From Io17-Chloro-G2 sp034420695 (lineage in GTDB: Bacteria > Chloroflexota > Dehalococcoidia > Lucifugimonadales > UBA3495), in the NCBI GenBank assembly GCA_034420695.1, contig DAOULB010000045.1:1-64000 (forward strand): a DNA stretch of 64,000 bases, given 5' to 3'. Position numbers and translations under genes: made by a program. Below are positions 42,329 through 50,535 of this stretch, one piece after another; positions within the stretch are counted from its first letter, which is position 1; the number at the start of each line of letters is the position of its first letter. The notes under the pieces were generated by a model. It saw only the letters and a list, made by a program, of their open reading frames with translations, was not told the origin of the DNA and did not search any database.

Positions 42329-44152
42329 ATGAGACTTGGCTCTTTAGCCCACTTGGTCCAACCCCATTTGCTACTCATTCTAGTTGCATTGGCCTCCATC
42401 GCTACAGTGGTTGCTTGTGGAGGCGCATCGACCCCCTCACCGGCCGAGCCAGCGGCCCAGACCGCCCCAACCGAAAAGCCAGTTGAACCCACCCCCGTGC
42501 CGCCCACCAGCGTGCCCACTGCTATTCCCGAAATTGCCGGACAGACCTTTGAGTTCCCCTTGGAGCCGGCTTGGGTAGCCAATGGCAAGTACCAGCCTAT
42601 GGTGCTTCAGGGCCTGACCGGCTTTAACCCCGGCCAGTGGGACGTCCAGTCCTGCGGAGGCCTGCCCACCTGCTTGCAGCCTTCGTCAATGCAATTCAAC
42701 GGCTTGGTATTCCACGACCCCAACGACCCCATCGAGATTATTTGCGACCTGTGTGAGAGTTGGCAGGTCAGTCCCGACGGCACCGTGTACACCTTCACTA
42801 TCCGTGACGCCAAGTGGCACGACGGCGAGCCCGTCACGGCCACCGACATCCAATACTCCATGGACCGCCTGGTAGAGCCCGACGCCATCCGGGCCAGGAC
42901 GGCGGCCATGCGGGACTTCTACGAACACAAGACCGCCAAGGTGCTTGACGAGAAGACCGTGGAAATCCCCATCAAGTTCCCCGGACCCCTGTTCCTCATC
43001 AACCTGTCCTCCGAGTACATGAAGATGTACGCCAAGCACGCCACCGAGGACATGACTCCCGACGTGGCCAACCAAGCTGGCAACCTGCTGGGCTCAGGGC
43101 CTTGGAAACTCAAGGACTTCGAACCCCAGGTCTCCATCGAGTACGAGAGGAACCAGGACTACTTCAAGCCGGGCCGTCCCTTCTTCGACGGCCTGAAATT
43201 CACCGTCATCCGGGACTACAACCGGCGCTTGGCCGCCTTGCAGCAGGGCCAGGTCTTCACCACTGGCGGCCCCAACATCGGCAGCTACGGCAACGAGGAC
43301 TCCCTGCGTCTGCAGCAGGAGACAGACGGCCGCTTGCGGGCCGTGTATATCGAAGACGCCGTGCAGACCTTCTTGATTCTTCACGCCAACAAGCCCCCCT
43401 TCGATGACCCCAGGGTCCGTAAGGCTGTATTCCTGGCCATCGACCGCAACGAGCTTGCCAACATCGTCCGCTGCCGCGAAGGAATGGGTTGCTTCGGCTC
43501 CCCTGGGACCTTCTTCCCCCGCAAGGGCGGCTTTGACATAGAGCCCGCTGATACTTTGGGGGCCGTGCCGGGCTGGCGTGTGCCCAAGGACCCGGACATC
43601 GCCGAAGCCAAGCTTCTCATGCAGGAGGCCGGCTATGAAGACGGCATAAAAGTCACCATGAACCTGAGCACCAGCCCCAACACGGTGCGCACTGCTGAAG
43701 TGGTTGCCGAGCAGTTGCGTGGGACCATCGGCATCGATCTGGACCTGCAGCAGTCCGACCGTGCCAGCGCCGTTGCCCGCATCCGGGAGGGTAACCATCA
43801 CATCAGCATCGACTCCTCCGGGGTCATCATCACCGACCCCTCCGACTACCTTAATCAGCACTTCGTCATCGGCACCCACAAGAATCCCGACGGCTGGACC
43901 GACGACCGCCTCACACCGCTGATTCAGGCCCAGGCCATGGAGCGGGACCCGGCCAAGCGCTTGGAGCTGTTCCAGCAGGCGTTGGAAATCCTCAGGGAGG
44001 GCCAAAGCCAGTGGGTGCCCACCTCCTGGGGATACTCTGGGGCCATCATGGACTACCGGCTCCAAGGCTACAACGTTCCCGAATCGGAGCAGCTTACCAA
44101 GCATTGGGAGGCCATCTGGTGGGATCCCGACGTTCCCCAGCCGCCTCCGTAA
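42329..44152 (+). CDS. ABC transporter solute-binding lipoprotein (family 5, peptide/nickel type)
   Basis: The 607-residue protein starts with a lipoprotein signal ending at TVVACGG (Cys30), then a Pro/Thr-rich linker and an SBP_5 fold (WQVSPDGTVYTFTIRDAKWH, DIQYSMDRLVEP, VRKAVFLAIDRNELANIV). It would capture peptides or other small organics outside the membrane. No permease or ATPase genes follow. AGGGAGG precedes the ATG at 42329. It is followed by the second LigB homologue, so its ligand may be an aromatic compound, which is inference. Confidence 0.9.
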   Translation: MRLGSLAHLVQPHLLLILVALASIATVVACGGASTPSPAEPAAQTAPTEKPVEPTPVPPTSVPTAIPEIAGQTFEFPLEPAWVANGKYQPMVLQGLTGFNPGQWDVQSCGGLPTCLQPSSMQFNGLVFHDPNDPIEIICDLCESWQVSPDGTVYTFTIRDAKWHDGEPVTATDIQYSMDRLVEPDAIRARTAAMRDFYEHKTAKVLDEKTVEIPIKFPGPLFLINLSSEYMKMYAKHATEDMTPDVANQAGNLLGSGPWKLKDFEPQVSIEYERNQDYFKPGRPFFDGLKFTVIRDYNRRLAALQQGQVFTTGGPNIGSYGNEDSLRLQQETDGRLRAVYIEDAVQTFLILHANKPPFDDPRVRKAVFLAIDRNELANIVRCREGMGCFGSPGTFFPRKGGFDIEPADTLGAVPGWRVPKDPDIAEAKLLMQEAGYEDGIKVTMNLSTSPNTVRTAEVVAEQLRGTIGIDLDLQQSDRASAVARIREGNHHISIDSSGVIITDPSDYLNQHFVIGTHKNPDGWTDDRLTPLIQAQAMERDPAKRLELFQQALEILREGQSQWVPTSWGYSGAIMDYRLQGYNVPESEQLTKHWEAIWWDPDVPQPPP

Positions 44153-44234
44153 ACAGTCGCTGGTAGTTGCTCTGAGACCTGTTCACCTTGACACTAATAG
44201 GGCGCTCTGCTAAAAAATAGGAACTTTCATAGCT

Positions 44235-44267
44235 GGCCCGCCGGTAACACTGAACAAGAGGCGGGCC
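44235..44267 (+). terminator. Intergenic hairpin between binding protein and LigB-like gene
   Basis: GGCCCGCC (44235-44242) pairs with GGCGGGCC (44260-44267) around a 17-base loop. No T-run follows on the plus strand, so it could be an attenuating or RNA-stabilising structure rather than a terminator. Confidence 0.35.
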
Positions 44268-44300
44268 CGGTATAGAAAAAGTCATAGCTGGAGGCTAGAC

Positions 44301-45347
44301 ATGGGAGAAATTCTGGGAATCGGACTTAGTCACTACCCGGGCTTGGTCCAGCCCGACGAAGGTACCACCTACCCCCTGACCCGCATTCTCAAGAGCGGAA
44401 AGCTCTCCGCGGACCTGATGAACCCCGCCAATTGGCCCGAAGCGGCCCGGTTGGAATATGGCGAAGACGAGGGCCTTGCCGCTTCCATCAAGCACCGGGA
44501 GAGGCTGGTCAACGGTTTTCGCGCCCAGCGCGCCGCCCTTGACGCCTTCAACCCCGACATCGTGCTCATCTGGGGTGACGACCAGTACGAGAACTTCAAG
44601 GAGGACATCATTCCTCCCTTCTGCATCTTCGCCTACGACCAAGTCGATTGCCATCCCTTCTTGAACAAGGACGGCAGCACCAAGCCCAATGCTTGGGGCG
44701 AGCCTGGCGACAAGATATTCTCCTACCAAGTTTCCCCCGCCGCCCGGGAACTGGTGAATGGACTTCTGCAGCAGGGAGTGGACATCTCCTACGCCTACAA
44801 ACCCCTCCACTTCGAGGGTGGACTAGGACATGCTTTCATCAACGCCCTGCTGTTCCTCGACTACGACCGCAAGGGCTTCGACTATCCCATCATCCCCTTC
44901 CAGGTCAACTGCTACGGCAGCAAGGTCATCCGCAACCAAGGCGGAGCCGACGAGTTCCAGACCGAGGACGACCCGCCGGGCCCCACCGCCAAGCGCTGCA
45001 TGGAAGTTGGAGCCGCCACCGTCAGGGCACTGAAGGAGACTCCCTACCGGGTGGCTTTGATCGCTTCCTCGAGCTGGTCCCACGCTTTCCTGACCGACAA
45101 GCATCACCGCATGTGGCCGGACATGGAGTCGGACCGCCAACGCTTTGAGGAGTTCAAGGCCGGTGACTGGGATGCTTGGCGCAGCCTGCCCACCCCCCAG
45201 ATCGAGGCCGCTGGTCAGCAGGAAATGCTCAACTGGATGTGCCTTGCCGGCGCCATGGAAGAGCTAAACCGCAAGCCCGAGATTGTCGACTACATCGAGA
45301 CCTACGTCTTCAACTCGGAGAAGTGCCTGGCCCTCTTCAATCCCTAA
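44301..45347 (+). CDS. LigB-type (class III) extradiol dioxygenase homologue, copy 2
   Basis: The 348-residue protein is a paralogue of 28283-29380: H11 in GLSHYPG, SSSWSHAFL, and WPDMESDRQRFEEF. Like copy 1 it has GDDQYENFKED with Gln95 where LigB enzymes place a metal His, so the substitution is shared and not a random mutation. GGAGG lies nine bases before the ATG. It is downstream of a solute-binding protein and closes with a hairpin terminator. Role as for copy 1. Confidence 0.8.
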   Translation: MGEILGIGLSHYPGLVQPDEGTTYPLTRILKSGKLSADLMNPANWPEAARLEYGEDEGLAASIKHRERLVNGFRAQRAALDAFNPDIVLIWGDDQYENFKEDIIPPFCIFAYDQVDCHPFLNKDGSTKPNAWGEPGDKIFSYQVSPAARELVNGLLQQGVDISYAYKPLHFEGGLGHAFINALLFLDYDRKGFDYPIIPFQVNCYGSKVIRNQGGADEFQTEDDPPGPTAKRCMEVGAATVRALKETPYRVALIASSSWSHAFLTDKHHRMWPDMESDRQRFEEFKAGDWDAWRSLPTPQIEAAGQQEMLNWMCLAGAMEELNRKPEIVDYIETYVFNSEKCLALFNP

Positions 45348-45364
45348 CCCGCCTCCGCCGGACG

Positions 45365-45390
45365 GCGGGCAACCACAGCGGGCAACCACA
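45365..45390 (+). repeat. 13-bp tandem repeat
   Basis: GCGGGCAACCACA is repeated twice head to tail at 45365-45377 and 45378-45390. The core GGGCAACCACAA also forms one arm of the palindrome at 53598, so this looks like a decayed copy of the same repeat family. Confidence 0.6.
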
Positions 45391-45402
45391 AATGGTACCA
45401 AG

Positions 45403-45432
45403 ACGCACCCACCGGTTAACCGGGGGGTGCGT
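45403..45432. terminator. Hairpin terminator between convergent genes
   Basis: ACGCACCC pairs with GGGTGCGT around an inner CCGG-TTAA-CCGG stem, followed by TCTATT. It ends the LigB-like transcript and may also serve the convergent SDR gene. Confidence 0.8.
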
Positions 45433-45491
45433 TCTATTCCGGGAGTTTCGCTCCGGAAATTTTATTCCAAGGAGTCCTAATCCGGAGAGCC

Positions 45492-46316
45492 TTACTCCGG
45501 CGCCCCGGGGTCCCAAAGCCAGTACCGGGATATGGCTCCCGCATCCACCCGCAGGTCAAACCCCGTGATCATGTCGGCGTCTTCCGATGCCAGGAACACC
45601 GCCGCCTTTCCGTAGTGCCTGGGGCTGGGCCTCTTCAGCATGGGCAGCCCCAAGTCGGCGTTGGGCAGCATCCCCCTTCTCCTCTCCCCCATCCTCGGGC
45701 CCGGCCATTCCACGCCCCAGCGGGCCGCCCGTTCCACTCCCTCCTGGGAATCCGTCGCCGTGGGAGTCAAGCTGTTCACCCGTATTCCGTACTCCGCCAA
45801 CTCCATCGCCACCGAGCGGGTGAAGTTCAGCAGCCCGCTCTTGCCCGTCCCGTAGCCAACGTTCCCCGGCTCTCCCTGGTGCCCCGCAGAGGAGATGACG
45901 TTGATTATGCTCCCCTGGGTTCCCTGGTCGATCATCCTCTGAGCGGTGTACTTCGTGAACAGGAAAGTCCCCGTGAGTATGACGTCCAGTTGGCTGCGCC
46001 ACTCCGCCACCGGCATCGACAGGACGCCCTTCCGGTTGAAGATCACTGCCCCGTTCACCAGTATGTCGATGGCTTGGAACTCGCCAGCGGCCCTCTCCAC
46101 CGTGGCCTGCACCTGCTCCTCGTCTGTCACGTCGCATACCAGTCCCACCGCCCTTCCGCCTTGCTGCCGTATCGACTCGGCGCACCCCTCGGCGTAGGCA
46201 GGATTAAGGTCTACACAGACCACGCTTGCATCCTCGGCGGCCAGTGCCTCGGCAATCCCGCCGCAGATATTGGGGCTGGTGCCCGTCACCAACGCAGTCT
46301 TGCCCGCCAATCTCAT
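45492..46316 (-). CDS. Short-chain dehydrogenase/reductase (SDR), atypical nucleotide loop
   Basis: The 274-residue SDR has YGTGKSG as the catalytic Tyr-x3-Lys and a VCVDLNP strand whose Asp suggests NAD preference. The glycine loop reads TGTSPNICGGIAEAL, longer and different from the usual TGxxxGIG, so the nucleotide pocket may be altered. It lies between the LigB-like and BphC-like genes, consistent with a dehydrogenase acting on ring-oxidation products. AGAGGAACA precedes the ATG. Confidence 0.8.
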   Translation of the reverse strand: MRLAGKTALVTGTSPNICGGIAEALAAEDASVVCVDLNPAYAEGCAESIRQQGGRAVGLVCDVTDEEQVQATVERAAGEFQAIDILVNGAVIFNRKGVLSMPVAEWRSQLDVILTGTFLFTKYTAQRMIDQGTQGSIINVISSAGHQGEPGNVGYGTGKSGLLNFTRSVAMELAEYGIRVNSLTPTATDSQEGVERAARWGVEWPGPRMGERRRGMLPNADLGLPMLKRPSPRHYGKAAVFLASEDADMITGFDLRVDAGAISRYWLWDPGAPE

Positions 46317-46564
46317 TGTTCCTCTTCTCTCAACCAGCGGCTACGGGTTGTGACCCCAGCCGCCTTAAGCATTGGCTTACCCGCCGGTATGTATTTTACC
46401 CTTTTCCCCGGATTTGCTTCGGTTGACAGCAAAAAGTGGCCCATTTACACTCGCGCCAACAGGTGCCCTGGCAGCGGGTATGGTATCGGGATTTCATGCT
46501 CGCCCGCGGCATCACCTTCTTTAGAAAACAACCCCTAGCGCCATTCATCCCAAGGGAGGAAGTC

Positions 46565-47446
46565 ATGGCCAGTGTGACGCAGTTGGGCTACGTTGGAATC
46601 GGGGCCAAGGACCTTGAGCAGTGGGAACATTACGCTACCGAAACCCTTGGTCTGCAGACGGGCGGCAGGGAGAATGATGGCTCCCTCTTCCTGCGCATGG
46701 ACGAGTACGAATACCGCATCGCAATCCACCCCGGCAACAGTGACGACGTCGCCTATGCCGGCTGGCAGGTAACCAACGAGTCCGACCTCATCGAGATGGC
46801 GGAACAACTCCGCAACGCCGGCGTCGAGGTCGAATACGGCTCCCCCGATGAGACCAAGGCCCGCCGGGTCGAGGGACTCATCAAGTTCAACGACCCCAGC
46901 GACATCCCGACCGAGGTCTTCTTCGGTCCCCCGGTAGCCTTCGACAACCCCTTCAACTCGCCCCGCCCGGTCTCCGGCTTCGTCACCGGCGACCAAGGCT
47001 TGGGCCACGTTGTCTATCACGTGGACAACCTCGACCGCTCCGTCCGCTTCTACCGGGACGTGCTGGGGATGCGCATCAGCGACTTCATTCGCAACCTGGC
47101 CTTTTTCCACTGCAACCCCCGCCACCATTCCCTGGCGATCATCGAGAGCAGTTCCCCCAAGCGCCTGAACCACTTCATGCTCCAGTTGAATTCCCTGAAC
47201 GACGTCGGCGCCACCTACGACCTCGTCCAAGACCAAGGCATAGAAATCACCCGCGGCTTGGGGCGCCACACCAACGACCACATGACCTCCTTCTACATGA
47301 AGACTCCCTCCGGGTTCAATGTCGAATACGGCTGGGGCGCCCGCACCGTGGACGACGCCACCTGGCAGGTGCAGCGTCACGAAAAGGGCAGCATCTGGGG
47401 CCACCGCGCTGTCCCGGCACAGCCGGCCGCCGCCGCAGGTCTCTAG
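46565..47446 (+). CDS. Type I extradiol dioxygenase (BphC-like, two VOC modules)
   Basis: The protein of 293 residues has two VOC modules and a full type I extradiol active site in the second: H148 (GHVVYHVDN), H203 (LNHFMLQLN) and E254 (FNVEYGW) as metal ligands, with the catalytic His in PRHHSLAI and GRHTNDHM typical of 2,3-dihydroxybiphenyl dioxygenases. It opens catechol-type rings with Fe(II) or Mn(II). GGGAGG lies about five bases before the ATG at 46565. It heads a plus-strand run with HIBADH and ring-hydroxylating dioxygenase genes, so it probably cleaves their product. Confidence 0.9.
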   Translation: MASVTQLGYVGIGAKDLEQWEHYATETLGLQTGGRENDGSLFLRMDEYEYRIAIHPGNSDDVAYAGWQVTNESDLIEMAEQLRNAGVEVEYGSPDETKARRVEGLIKFNDPSDIPTEVFFGPPVAFDNPFNSPRPVSGFVTGDQGLGHVVYHVDNLDRSVRFYRDVLGMRISDFIRNLAFFHCNPRHHSLAIIESSSPKRLNHFMLQLNSLNDVGATYDLVQDQGIEITRGLGRHTNDHMTSFYMKTPSGFNVEYGWGARTVDDATWQVQRHEKGSIWGHRAVPAQPAAAAGL

Positions 47447-47513
47447 GCGGAAAGGCGGCTCCCTTTGACAGTCTTCGGTAGAAAAACCGGATAGAGTTGA
47501 CGGAGGCCTCTGA

Positions 47514-48437
47514 GTGAAACTTGGATTCGTCGGCACCGGGACTATGGGCGCCCCTATGGTCCGCTGCTTGCTGGAAGCCGGCCACCAAGTCGCTGTCAAC
47601 GACCTCAGGCGCGAAGCAACCACCGATTTATGTGAACTGGGTGCAACTTGGGCCGATACCCCCAAGGATGCCGCCGAAGGCGCCGAGGTGGTCTTCACCT
47701 CACTCCCCGGGCCCGCCCAAGTCCAGGAAGTGGTCCTGAATCCGGAATCCGGCTTGCTCCAAGGCCTGGCCCCCGGCAGCGTCTTCATCGACACCACCAG
47801 CAATGCCCCCTCCGTGGCCCGCCGGCTGGCCCAAGTGTGCCTGGAAAGGGGCATTCAAATGCTCGACGCCCCGGTCAGCGGGCGTCCCACCGGAATGACG
47901 GTAATGGCTTCCGGCGACCGGGCAACCTACGACAAGCATCTCCCCCTCCTGCAGGACATTGGGCGCAATATCTACTACGTGGGTGAGTCCGGCGCCGGCT
48001 GCGTCGCCAAGCTGGTAACCCAGTACATGGGCTACAGTAACTTCGTGGCTGCGGTGGAAGGTATGCTCATCGGGGCCAAGGCCGGCATAGACTTGAACGT
48101 CCTGGCCTCCATCGTTCCGGTCAGCGCCGGGGCCAGCCGCACCTTCGACAACATTCCCCGCACCATCTTCGATGGCAGCTTCGGCTCCGGCGGCAGCTTG
48201 GACATAGTGGCCAAGGACTTGGACTTGGCCTGCCAGCTTGCCCGAGAGGTGGGAGCCCCCTCCAGAATCGGGGCCATCACCGACGAAGTGCTCAAACGCG
48301 CCCAAGCACAAGGCTGGGGAAGCGACGGCTACCCCAAGCTGGCTAGGATTCTTGAAGAAATGGCCGGAGCCGAATTAAGGGCTGCCCCGGGCGGAGAAGA
48401 CGCCGGCTACCAAGCCGACGACCCCCGCAGGGGATAG
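47514..48437 (+). CDS. 3-hydroxyisobutyrate dehydrogenase family oxidoreductase
   Basis: The 307-residue protein begins with the Rossmann loop GFVGTGTMGAPM and has VFIDTTSNAPS, LDAPVSGRP and GAGCVAKLVTQYMGYSN, where Lys and Asn match the catalytic residues of beta-hydroxyacid dehydrogenases. It oxidises a beta-hydroxyacid with NAD(P); the exact acid is unknown. The start is GTG at 47514, with GGAGG about six bases upstream. It is the second gene of the BphC-like run. Confidence 0.87.
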   Translation: MKLGFVGTGTMGAPMVRCLLEAGHQVAVNDLRREATTDLCELGATWADTPKDAAEGAEVVFTSLPGPAQVQEVVLNPESGLLQGLAPGSVFIDTTSNAPSVARRLAQVCLERGIQMLDAPVSGRPTGMTVMASGDRATYDKHLPLLQDIGRNIYYVGESGAGCVAKLVTQYMGYSNFVAAVEGMLIGAKAGIDLNVLASIVPVSAGASRTFDNIPRTIFDGSFGSGGSLDIVAKDLDLACQLAREVGAPSRIGAITDEVLKRAQAQGWGSDGYPKLARILEEMAGAELRAAPGGEDAGYQADDPRRG

Positions 48438-48501
48438 CCCTTTTCTGGTTGCCGGAAAGCGGGGGTACCCCTCACCAGTTGAAGCCAGGGAGGTCCAAGA
48501 A

Positions 48502-49875
48502 ATGGCCGTGGCGTCCAAGGTCAAGCCTCAGCACAAGCTGGTGGACTTGGAACGGGGAACTATCAGCCGGGAAATCTTCGTCAGCAACGCCATCTATCAG
48601 GAAGAGCTGGAGAAGATATTCGCCCGTTCCTGGCTGTTCGTCGGTCATGAGACCCAGGTACCCAAGCCGGGGGACTACTTCGTATCCGGCATGGGTGAGG
48701 AGTCCGTAATCCTCTGCCGGGACCGCTCCGGCCGGCTTCACGTCTTCCTGAACTCCTGCATGCACCGCGGCATGAAGGTCTGCCGCTACGACGAGGGCAA
48801 CGCCCCGGTATTCAGTTGTCCCTACCACGGCTGGAGCTATTCCACCGATGGGCAGTTGGTAGGGGTCCCCTACTTCAAGGACGCCTACCACGAAAAGCTG
48901 GACAAGTCGCAGTGGGGACTGGTGGAAGTAGCCCAATTGAAGAACTACAAGGGCTCCGTTTGGGCGACCTGGGACAAGTCGGCCCCTCCCTTCGAAGATT
49001 ACATCGGCGGTTTCAAAATTTTCCTCGACCTGCTGCTTGACGCTTGGGACGGCCAGGAAGGTGGTACCGAGGTCTTTGGCGGCGTCGAAAAGTGGGAAAT
49101 CCCCTGCAACTGGAAGTTTCCTGCGGAGAACTTCATTGGCGACCGTTACCACAACATCAGTCACCGCTCGGTGGACATGGTGGGTATCGGCCCCAGTGGC
49201 CGCGGCCGCCGTGACACCTCCGAGCGGGATGGGGCCCGTTCCTTGGACATATGCTTTCCCGAATTGGGCCATGGGTCCCTCGCCTTCCTCCGGGCCGCCG
49301 GCTCAGAGATTGTTCCTTCCTATCAGGACTCCCCGATAATTGGAGAGTACTTTCAGTGGTGTGAAGAGCAGCGTAAGGCCCGAAGAGGTGAGTACTGGCG
49401 TCTGATGGGCGGCCCGGCCACCGTCTTCCCCAACATGTCCTACCTGCCCCGGCAGCCCCGGTCCATCGCCGTCTGGCACCCCCGGGGCGCCGGCAAGACC
49501 GCTGCCTGGCGCTGGTTCTTGGTGGACAAAGACGCTCCTCAGGAGGTCAAGGAGTTCCTCAGGCACTACTATATCCGTTACTCTGGGCCCGGCGGACTGA
49601 CCGAGCAGGACGACATGGAAAACTGGAACTACGCCCACGCCGCCAGCAGCGGCGTCATCGCCCGGCGTCATCCCTACAACTACCAGATGGGCGTCGATAT
49701 GGGAATCTCACACTTCCAGGATGGCGGTGTCCATCTCCCCGGCGTGGTGCTGGACACCACCGCTGCCCGTGCCGGCGAACAGAACCAGAGGGCCTTCTAC
49801 TCCCGCTGGACCCATTTGATGGGGGAGAGGCCGGCTCCCCATCTGTCCCATTCCCGCAACGGCGGCAGTCCATAG
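48502..49875 (+). CDS. Ring-hydroxylating dioxygenase alpha subunit, copy 1
   Basis: The 457-residue protein has a Rieske centre C86-x-H88-x17-C106-x2-H109 (CMHRGMKVC, CPYHGW) and an iron motif D214-x2-H217-x3-H221 (GDRYHNISH), one residue shorter than the D-x2-H-x4-H of naphthalene dioxygenase. The C-terminal QDDMENWNY holds the likely third carboxylate. It is a biphenyl/benzoate-type two-subunit oxygenase; the beta subunit follows 42 bases downstream. GGGAGG precedes the ATG. It is about two-thirds identical by eye to the copy at 50536. Confidence 0.88.
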   Translation: MAVASKVKPQHKLVDLERGTISREIFVSNAIYQEELEKIFARSWLFVGHETQVPKPGDYFVSGMGEESVILCRDRSGRLHVFLNSCMHRGMKVCRYDEGNAPVFSCPYHGWSYSTDGQLVGVPYFKDAYHEKLDKSQWGLVEVAQLKNYKGSVWATWDKSAPPFEDYIGGFKIFLDLLLDAWDGQEGGTEVFGGVEKWEIPCNWKFPAENFIGDRYHNISHRSVDMVGIGPSGRGRRDTSERDGARSLDICFPELGHGSLAFLRAAGSEIVPSYQDSPIIGEYFQWCEEQRKARRGEYWRLMGGPATVFPNMSYLPRQPRSIAVWHPRGAGKTAAWRWFLVDKDAPQEVKEFLRHYYIRYSGPGGLTEQDDMENWNYAHAASSGVIARRHPYNYQMGVDMGISHFQDGGVHLPGVVLDTTAARAGEQNQRAFYSRWTHLMGERPAPHLSHSRNGGSP

Positions 49876-49917
49876 CCTGCGGGCCCGCTTCAAGCGCTTT
49901 TTCGGAGGTCCAACCAA

Positions 49918-50463
49918 GTGGCTGCCCAGTCCCCGGACATCGCCCGCCTCCTGCTCAAGTGCCAGATTGAGGAGTTTCTCTATCAGGAATCGGAGATCCT
50001 GGACGAGCGGCGCTTTGAAGAGTGGCTCGACCTCCTCACCGAGGACGTGCGCTACTGGATGCCCATGCGCCGCAACGTCAAGTTTGGGGAGTTGGACCGG
50101 GAGTTCACCCGGGAAGGCTTGGACATCAACTGGTTCGACGAAGGCAAAGACACCCTAACCCGCCGGGTCAACCAGATTCTCACCGGCGTCCACTGGGCCG
50201 AGGAACCCCTGTCGCGAATCTGCCACATGGTGTCCAACGTCCAAGTTCTCCAAGCCTATCCTTCCGCGTCCGAACCTCGTGAGGTGGCGGTCAAGTGCCG
50301 CTTTATCATCTACCGCAACCGGGTCGAGACCGAGACCGACCTGCTCGTGGGTAAGAGGGAAGATACCCTCCGCCGCGTCGATGACCGCTGGAAGATAGCC
50401 CAGCGCAAGGTTGTGCTGGACCAGAACGTCCTCCTGGCCAAGAACCTGACCTTTTTCTTCTAA
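49918..50463 (+). CDS. Ring-hydroxylating dioxygenase beta subunit
   Basis: The 181-residue protein matches the small SnoaL-like beta subunits of ring-hydroxylating dioxygenases: QIEEFLYQESEILDERRFEE, WLDLLTEDVRYWMPMRR, and the C-terminal WKIAQRKVVLDQNVL. It is structural in the alpha3beta3 hexamer. The start is GTG at 49918 with GGAGG ten bases upstream. It lies between two alpha-subunit genes and is the only beta subunit in the window. Confidence 0.9.
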   Translation: MAAQSPDIARLLLKCQIEEFLYQESEILDERRFEEWLDLLTEDVRYWMPMRRNVKFGELDREFTREGLDINWFDEGKDTLTRRVNQILTGVHWAEEPLSRICHMVSNVQVLQAYPSASEPREVAVKCRFIIYRNRVETETDLLVGKREDTLRRVDDRWKIAQRKVVLDQNVLLAKNLTFFF

Positions 50464-50535
50464 CGTGAAAGTACACCAGGATATATGGTCAGCCATTCCG
50501 GCGGCCTGGGACCGCCCCTGAAAAGGAGATTGGAC

